A stretch of 47,321 nt of DNA, taken from Thalassospira lucentensis. GTDB lineage: Bacteria > Pseudomonadota > Alphaproteobacteria > Rhodospirillales > Thalassospiraceae. Shown here in pieces: positions 42,346 to 47,321 of this stretch. The notes below the pieces were generated by a model that saw only the letters and a program-made list of their open reading frames with translations, was not told where the DNA came from and did not search any database. The first letter of the stretch is position 1, and each line of letters begins with the position of its first letter. A program made the translations under genes and the position numbers. The stretch spans positions 1 to 47,321 of the forward strand of contig NZ_LPVY01000019.1 of the NCBI RefSeq assembly GCF_001613805.1, written 5' to 3'.

Positions 42346-44717
42346 GCGTCCCCCCATTTGGCTTGAATGGTGGCCAGATCGTTGTTGGCATCCGGCCCGG
42401 ACCGATAGAACCGCACGGCATCGCCAAGCGGTGTCAGATCGACATCGAGAATGGCGCTTTCCTCAAAGCCACTGGCCTCGTCACGTTTGATGATCAGAAC
42501 ACGCCGGTCATTCTTCTTGCGCGCGCGAGTGCGGCCCTGAACAAACAGCTTTTGTTCTTCATTGAGATTGAACGGCTTGAGGCTTTCTTCCGTGACCTTG
42601 GAGTTCGGGAAGAAGATCATCGTCGCGGTGTTTTCAATGATCGCTTCTGCTGCTCCGGTTTTGCCGAGCCCCGCAGGGTCCTGAAACGCCATGCCAACTG
42701 CACCGCCAAGCTTGCGGTATTCGCGATACATTTCGGCTCCGAGATCGCGGAAGCCGGGGTTGGAAAGAAGCTTGGCGGCCTCATCAATGAAGATCACAAA
42801 GCCGCCATTGCGCCCGGCAACCGATTTACTGATGGCTTCAGAGATATGACCAACCACCGGCCCGCCAAGTGCCGGATCGGCCAGTGCCTCGTTCATATTG
42901 ATGCCAACCATGTGCGACTGGTTCAGAAGGCCGCCAAGGCTGTCATGTGGCGCGTTGAAGATGTGGCTTCGAAGACCTGTATTGCCCTTGTCGTCCGTCA
43001 CCCATTGTGCAAAGGCGCGACGAAGCGCAGAACGACGGGCAAAGGCAAAGGGATAAATGGCATTGAGCGTGCGATGTGGTGGTTCAATCTGGAACGCCAG
43101 ATCGACGGCATGATTGAGCGCATCAATGTCGCCATCTTCCAGATCAATCCCGGCAAGTGACTTGAGGATTGCGTAAACACGTTCGCGGTTCTTCGGGGTG
43201 TCGTCACCAACATCCAACGGGTTGAGCAACAGGCCGTCATAGGCTTGATAAAGACCGCCCATGGCTTCGACCATGAAGCGCGTGCCTTCCTTGGAATCAA
43301 AGATGTAGGACCGCACATTCTCAAACTTCGCAAGGCCACCCATGAGATGCATGATCAGGGTGGACTTGCCGACCCCGGACGGCGCAAAGACAAGAAAATT
43401 GCCAAGCGAGAACGGCTTGTTGACCACCTGAAACTGGAATGCGTAGGACTGGCCAGTAGGTGTTTTAAACCAGCGTACTGGTGCCGGGCCGAACTGGCTG
43501 GCCAACATGCCGGTTGCGGAATGCGGTAAAGCCCAAAGGGCAGCGATGTTCTGATCGCGCAGATCCAGCGGGGCCATAAACTGACTGCCCGGCAATCTGA
43601 TCTTGCGTTTGGAAACGACAGGCAAGCGGTTAAACCAGCAAACCGGTGCTCCTTTGGTTTGCACGGCATAGCCGATGCGTTTGTTGCCAAGGATTTCTGT
43701 GATCTCGCGGATAAGGGCCGTGAGTTTTTCTTCGGTTTCTGCGCGCGGAATGATCTGAAACTGCGTGGCAAAGAGGGCTGTTTTGCCTTCGGCCAAAAGG
43801 TCGAGCAGGGTCGAGACTTCTGCCGCTGCTGCCGGATTGCCAAACCATGAGTTTGATTCACCGGCCATGCGGCGTTTATTGACCAGCATCGCCTGATCAC
43901 TGCCCCAGGGATCACATATCTGGCAAATCTCGATATCACCCTGCAGGGCGAGGATCTCGCCGATCAGATGACCTGATACCGTTTCCGGCCAGAGTGTAAC
44001 CGTAATGACCTTGTGGAACTGTCGGGCCGGAACATGTGTGGTGATGGTGCCGGTCACCTTGTCGCAATGAAGGTCAGATGCCGGAAGGTTCGCAGACAGG
44101 TTGTGACTGGTTGCAGGAAGGTCACGGCGATAATCGCCGCTGACCAATCCATTGAGAAACCCGGAAAGCAAACAAGGCTGGTCGTCATCAGAGCGTGCAA
44201 GCAGTTCCGGGCGATATTCCGAAAGAATGGCCGGGATCTTCTCTTCGGCATCCAGCAAGGGCTGCATGGCCTGAGCTGTTGCCATCAGATACCAGTCGAT
44301 GAAGTAACTTGATTTGTATTGTCGTGCTTCTGCCGTGCCGATTTCATCAAGCACGCTATTGGGCCACTTTGCGTGAGCGGTAATCTCGCGCTGGCGTTTG
44401 ACAGCAAAAAGCCGAACAGTGACCGACCTTTTGCCAAGCTCTTGCAAAAGAGATTGGCGACCGAGCAACAAGCTCTGCTGTTCGATCTCGATACGGGCGT
44501 CATAGCTGGTCCCTTGCAGGTGCCAGATACGCGAAAGAGATCCATCCTTGCCGCGAACGGTGACCTCGTCTACCGGATCGATCCCGTCGAGCTCCAACTC
44601 GTCCTGAAGCCAGTCTTGCTCGATATCGCCGAGCAATAAGCGACGACCTGCCGGAACTACCAGTCCCCCGGCCATGCCGGTCACGAGACCGGTGGTGATC
44701 ACATCGGTCCAGATCAT
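42327..44717 (-). CDS. virB4: VirB4 secretion ATPase
   Basis: A 796-residue protein. A short N-terminal hydrophobic segment is followed by a large N-domain, Walker A FAPSGVGKSTLIMHL, and Walker B GGFVIFIDEAAKLL. Then come the motifs YREYRKLGGAVGMAFQDP and FFPNSKVTEES. It is the main ATPase of pilus biogenesis. It is full length and intact. Overlaps virB3 by ATGA. Confidence 0.96.
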   Translation of the reverse strand: MIWTDVITTGLVTGMAGGLVVPAGRRLLLGDIEQDWLQDELELDGIDPVDEVTVRGKDGSLSRIWHLQGTSYDARIEIEQQSLLLGRQSLLQELGKRSVTVRLFAVKRQREITAHAKWPNSVLDEIGTAEARQYKSSYFIDWYLMATAQAMQPLLDAEEKIPAILSEYRPELLARSDDDQPCLLSGFLNGLVSGDYRRDLPATSHNLSANLPASDLHCDKVTGTITTHVPARQFHKVITVTLWPETVSGHLIGEILALQGDIEICQICDPWGSDQAMLVNKRRMAGESNSWFGNPAAAAEVSTLLDLLAEGKTALFATQFQIIPRAETEEKLTALIREITEILGNKRIGYAVQTKGAPVCWFNRLPVVSKRKIRLPGSQFMAPLDLRDQNIAALWALPHSATGMLASQFGPAPVRWFKTPTGQSYAFQFQVVNKPFSLGNFLVFAPSGVGKSTLIMHLMGGLAKFENVRSYIFDSKEGTRFMVEAMGGLYQAYDGLLLNPLDVGDDTPKNRERVYAILKSLAGIDLEDGDIDALNHAVDLAFQIEPPHRTLNAIYPFAFARRSALRRAFAQWVTDDKGNTGLRSHIFNAPHDSLGGLLNQSHMVGINMNEALADPALGGPVVGHISEAISKSVAGRNGGFVIFIDEAAKLLSNPGFRDLGAEMYREYRKLGGAVGMAFQDPAGLGKTGAAEAIIENTATMIFFPNSKVTEESLKPFNLNEEQKLFVQGRTRARKKNDRRVLIIKRDEASGFEESAILDVDLTPLGDAVRFYRSGPDANNDLATIQAKWGDAWQSHL

Positions 44718-45013
44718 TTGCGCCCTCCCGTGGTCAGGTGGCGTTCACCCTTGCGGCTGCCCCAGAACATCGGGGTCACCAGAAGGTCGCGGTCATAGTT
44801 CGGATCGATCCGCTGATGTTTGACGAGATAGACCCATGCCCCGACAAAGCCGACGATCCCGCCCGGAATAACCAGGACAGGAAAGTCGAATACGACGGGC
44901 AGGACAAAACCCAGAACGCCAGCGAGACCGGCAACAAGCAGAAGCGGGATCGGCAAACCGATCAGCGTCATCTGGCGCTGGACCTGAATGAGAACAGCAC
45001 TGGCGGCTTTCAT
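44714..45013 (-). CDS. virB3: VirB3 inner-membrane protein
   Basis: A 99-residue protein with two hydrophobic helices (about 18-35, 38-58) followed by a polar tail with DRDLLVTPMFWGSRKG, a VirB3/TrbD feature. ATGA overlap with virB2. Lies between pilin and VirB4 as expected. Confidence 0.88.
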   Translation of the reverse strand: MKAASAVLIQVQRQMTLIGLPIPLLLVAGLAGVLGFVLPVVFDFPVLVIPGGIVGFVGAWVYLVKHQRIDPNYDRDLLVTPMFWGSRKGERHLTTGGRK

Positions 45014-45324
45014 TTGAGAACCCCCAGAAGACCCGAGGCAATGGCAGGGCCTGCAGTAACCAGAATGCCACCAATCACCATCATGATGCCGCGTTGCGGA
45101 TCCAGCCTGCCGGTGAAAGCCCCCCAGCCACCATAGACGACTAGGCCAAGACCCAGTGCGATGGCAAAGATCTTGCCAAAGCCTTCGGCCAGAAGTTCGA
45201 GGAAGGAGACAACCGGATCCCACCAGTTGCCACCAGCAGTACTTTGGGCAAAGGCCGGTTCGGTCATGGCCAATGTAGCAAGCCCAGCAATGACTGCGAT
45301 TTTGAGAAGGTTGCGTTTATCCAT
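45010..45324 (-). CDS. virB2: VirB2 major pilin
   Basis: A 104-residue protein. A signal peptide (MDKRNLLKIAVIAGLATLAM, cut after AFA) is followed by two hydrophobic helices separated by a short polar loop (GGWGAFTGRLDPQRG), the typical pilin layout. It begins the virB set, 18 bases after traM. Confidence 0.88.
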   Translation of the reverse strand: MDKRNLLKIAVIAGLATLAMTEPAFAQSTAGGNWWDPVVSFLELLAEGFGKIFAIALGLGLVVYGGWGAFTGRLDPQRGIMMVIGGILVTAGPAIASGLLGVLK

Positions 45325-45342
45325 GTTCTGTTTTCCTTGTCG

Positions 45343-45783
45343 TCAGATCGTCAAAACGGTGAGGACGCCCAGCGTGAAGACGACGGCGACCAGATTGAGA
45401 GCGGTGAGGATGGAGATCAGCTTGACCATCTTGCGGAAGCGGTCCTGAGCCGTATCGGCAAGGCGGGCGGCTTCTTGCATGGCAGACAGACGTTCCCGCA
45501 CGGCATCGGTCAGGGCTTCATTCTTGAAGTCCTCGATGGCGGCAGTGACATCGTTGGTGAAGGTTTCTGCTTGTGCCTGAATGATCCCCGACAGGGTCCG
45601 GTTGTGCTGATCAATCAGGCGACGATGCTCGTCGAGCACGACCTTGTGGATGGTGTAAATCATCAGCACCGGATCACCGTCCTCGACGGTGACCTGATGA
45701 ACTTTCCACAAATGGGTGCGCAGTTCTTCGATGCTGTCCATGGTCAGGGGCGGCGGCGGAGCCTCATCAAGAACACTGGCCAT
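45343..45783 (-). CDS. traM: TraM-like transfer protein with C-terminal membrane anchor
   Basis: A 146-residue protein. A coiled-coil cytoplasmic part (about 45-115) ends in a single membrane helix (LISILTALNLVAVVFTLGVL). Size, anchor and place after a ParA-like gene match RP4 TraM, which raises transfer efficiency. Overlaps traL by one base (TAATG). Confidence 0.65.
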   Translation of the reverse strand: MASVLDEAPPPPLTMDSIEELRTHLWKVHQVTVEDGDPVLMIYTIHKVVLDEHRRLIDQHNRTLSGIIQAQAETFTNDVTAAIEDFKNEALTDAVRERLSAMQEAARLADTAQDRFRKMVKLISILTALNLVAVVFTLGVLTVLTI

Positions 45784-46526
45784 TACAGCACCGCCTGTTC
45801 CATGGAGGCCCCAATGCTACGCCAGGTCATCATCAGGCGCTGGCGCGACATCAAGGGAAAGTCTGCATGGCTGCCTGCTTCATCAAAGGTCAGGCGGGCA
45901 CGCATCATTTGCTCGATATCATGCCCAAAGGTTTCTTTGCGAACCTCGGGCAGACGCACCAGAGCGTGAATGCGCGACTTGTTCTTTTTATAAAGTCCGG
46001 AATGCTCGAAGCTCTCGACTTCGCCCGATGCGTTCTTGCGTTCGATCCGCCCGAAATATTCATTAAGCCAGACGACGACCGGAATATCGGGAACGCTTTG
46101 CAAAACCTGATGGAGACCCTGCATCGTGTCATTAAGCGCCTGCCCACCAGTAAGTACGGTATGGAGGCGAACTTCATGACCGGCATCGGCGAGCATTTGG
46201 AGTGCCTGTGCTTCGACCATATAGCCAAGCAGCGGCAAGAAGGTGCTGGCCCCGTTATCGATCACGACAACGCCATCTTCCGGGCCGGTCATGATCTGTT
46301 CGATCAGGGCATCGAAATAGCGCGGGTTGATCTCGTCAGGACGTTCGCCGAGGCGAATGGTTTCGACGGGGAAAGCCTTGTATCCGGCAAAGGTCTGGTT
46401 GACCGGATCGGTGTCATAGCAATGAAGCGGGGTGTCGCGTTTGAGGTAATGCTGTGCGAGCAGGCTTGCGACAAACGACTTGCCGACCCCGCCCTTGCCC
46501 TGAAGGGTAAGATTAATCAACGCCAT
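45783..46526 (-). CDS. traL: TraL-like ParA/MinD-family ATPase
   Basis: A 247-residue protein. The deviant Walker A GKGGVGKSFVA is at residues 9-19. CYDTDPVNQTFAG and DGVVVIDNGAST supply the other P-loop motifs. RP4 has such an ATPase, TraL, between TraK and TraM, the order seen here. It is probably a positioning factor for the relaxosome or channel. It overlaps the XRE gene by 14 bases; ATG was chosen because the P-loop then lies at the expected distance. Confidence 0.75.
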   Translation of the reverse strand: MALINLTLQGKGGVGKSFVASLLAQHYLKRDTPLHCYDTDPVNQTFAGYKAFPVETIRLGERPDEINPRYFDALIEQIMTGPEDGVVVIDNGASTFLPLLGYMVEAQALQMLADAGHEVRLHTVLTGGQALNDTMQGLHQVLQSVPDIPVVVWLNEYFGRIERKNASGEVESFEHSGLYKKNKSRIHALVRLPEVRKETFGHDIEQMMRARLTFDEAGSHADFPLMSRQRLMMTWRSIGASMEQAVL

Positions 46527-46749
46527 CGGCGATAACTCCATCTGAAATGATAATTTTGATGCCCAGCACATGGGCGAGGCGGAACACGTGGGCTGCGGAC
46601 AGATCCGTCCTGCCAGCCTCAAAATCTCGATAAGTGCGTTCGCACACGCCGATGCATTCACCTGCACCAGCTTGGGTGAGGTCTTGGCTCTCGCGGGCTT
46701 GCCGCAGGCGGGTGTGAAGGGTGAGGTAGTCGGATTGCCAAGAGCTCAT
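46513..46749 (-). CDS. XRE-type DNA-binding regulator of the transfer operon
   Basis: A 78-residue helix-turn-helix protein. LTQAGAGECIGVCERTYRDF and EAGRTDLSAAHVFRLAHVLG form the HTH. ATGA overlap with traK. It may autoregulate the operon through the inverted repeat at 47120-47152. Confidence 0.8.
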   Translation of the reverse strand: MSSWQSDYLTLHTRLRQARESQDLTQAGAGECIGVCERTYRDFEAGRTDLSAAHVFRLAHVLGIKIIISDGVIADGVD

Positions 46750-47111
46750 TGGGTGTCATCCTCTTCATAGGAGACCCCGTCCCAAGTGCGATCAAATTCT
46801 ATTTGCTCTTCGGCTTTGAGCGTTGGCAGTGTGCTGGTGTGGATTGAATGTGCGTTGACAACTGGCGTCTGTCTGTTCCGATTGTTGGGGCGAACAGACT
46901 GTTTTGCCGCAGTGCTTGCTGACGATTTTGAAGCATTGGAACGCAGTTGTTTAACCCGGTCATAGAAAGACCGGCGGGACATGGTGACACGTCCCGAAGT
47001 ACTCAGTTCTTCGTAGATTGTTCGGATCAAAATGCCTTGCTCGATTTTAGCGAGAATTTCATCTCGCAGAGCAAGGATTTCGATCTTCGCCTGACCCCAT
47101 TCCGCTGGCAT
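46746..47111 (-). CDS. traK: TraK-like oriT-binding protein
   Basis: A 121-residue protein. The N-terminal 60 residues (ILALRDEILAKIEQGILIRT and SGRVTMSRRSFYDRVKQL) resemble RP4 TraK, a DNA-bending oriT protein. The C-terminus is Ser/Asn-rich and likely disordered. First gene of the 21-kb operon. It could bind the iterons at 15.24 kb. Confidence 0.7.
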   Translation of the reverse strand: MPAEWGQAKIEILALRDEILAKIEQGILIRTIYEELSTSGRVTMSRRSFYDRVKQLRSNASKSSASTAAKQSVRPNNRNRQTPVVNAHSIHTSTLPTLKAEEQIEFDRTWDGVSYEEDDTQ

Positions 47112-47119
47112 TAGCGCGT

Positions 47120-47152
47120 TCCTTGTCGCAGGTGTTAACCACTTGACAAGGA
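47120..47152. promoter_or_regulatory. 8-bp inverted repeat in front of the transfer operon
   Basis: TCCTTGTC (47120-47127) and GACAAGGA (47145-47152) flank a 17-base spacer, just upstream of traK. The place and spacing suit an operator for a dimeric regulator such as the operon's XRE protein or TraK. The operon promoter should lie here. Confidence 0.6.
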
Positions 47153-47233
47153 TCGGAAATGTATGGTCTCAATTCTGTATCAAAGGCGCAGACAAGGTCT
47201 GTGACTTGATTGAGAGAATTGGGTTACAATGAG

Positions 47234-47247
47234 TGCCCCCGCAACCA
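47234..47247 (+). repeat. Right attachment repeat (attR)
   Basis: An exact second copy of TGCCCCCGCAACCA without the rest of the tRNA. It is followed directly by a terminator-like hairpin. The bases on its left are unlike the tRNA T-arm, as expected for the element end. Confidence 0.85.
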
Positions 47248-47254
47248 AACGATC

Positions 47255-47278
47255 AAACCCCGCCATTGGCGGGGTTTT
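47255..47278 (+). terminator. Chromosomal terminator originally behind tRNA-fMet
   Basis: AAACCCCGCC (47255-47264) and GGCGGGGTTT (47268-47277) with a 3-base loop, and one more T before G. In the empty site it would lie a few bases after the tRNA CCA end. Sequence beyond it is host DNA. Confidence 0.85.
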
Positions 47279-47321
47279 GTCGTTTTAGTCTTGGGTCAGA
47301 ATTAGAACCTGTGATCTTCCT

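Noticed and set aside
42333..43160. 275-codon frame on the plus strand
   Set aside because: Antisense shadow of virB4.
45244..46535. Two plus-strand frames of 222-241 codons
   Set aside because: Antisense to traM/traL, which carry recognisable features.

Overview
The window is an almost complete integrative and conjugative element (about 47.2 kb) inserted at the 3' end of an initiator tRNA-Met gene. The last 14 bases of the tRNA (75-88) recur exactly at 47234-47247. The right copy is followed at once by a hairpin terminator that was probably the tRNA gene's own. Gene families point to an alphaproteobacterium (RP4-type relaxase and TraK/L/M with a VirB-type secretion system, XRE regulators, secreted EEP enzyme, moderate GC). 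Genus is not determined; that is inference.

Left end (89-4.8 kb): hairpins, a winged-helix replication-type gene, and a scrambled stretch. The 3' end of that gene and the start of an HD-hydrolase gene occur twice (about 1300-1438 and 4182-4314), with a C-terminal remnant of a large serine recombinase between them. Between the copies sits a two-gene operon: a small membrane protein and a protein with nine tandem 8-residue WQ(I/V)DPxRN repeats. I do not recognise this pair; it is the best candidate here for an undescribed system.

Defence and cargo (4.9-25.5 kb): a lone ABC/AAA_13-like ATPase; a decayed copy of the initiator tRNA with a terminator; a complete QatABCD anti-phage operon; an intact large serine recombinase; a Bro-N protein; a probable oriT; a PD-(D/E)XK-like protein with a coupled small ORF; an MvaI/BcnI-like endonuclease with a C5 cytosine methyltransferase; regulators; a secreted EEP-family enzyme; and a group of lipoprotein, class 3 lipase and small unknown genes.

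The oriT candidate lies at 15.24-15.38 kb. On the minus strand it has a 13-base nick-region match to RP4 (as recalled), a flanking 18-base palindrome and an array of 10-bp repeats. It is separated from the transfer genes by cargo.

Transfer region (25.6-47.1 kb): one long minus-strand operon, mostly with ATGA-type overlaps, in the order traK, XRE gene, traL, traM, virB2, virB3, virB4, small membrane gene, virB5, virB6, small membrane gene, virB7, virB8, virB9, virB10, Cys-rich secreted protein, virB11, membrane protein, virD4/traG, small gene, ArdC-DUF5710-Toprim fusion, two unknown genes, RHH accessory gene and MOBP relaxase. No virB1-type transglycosylase and no tyrosine integrase was found, so the serine recombinase is the only integrase candidate. 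All assignments come from reading motifs by eye; no database search was run.
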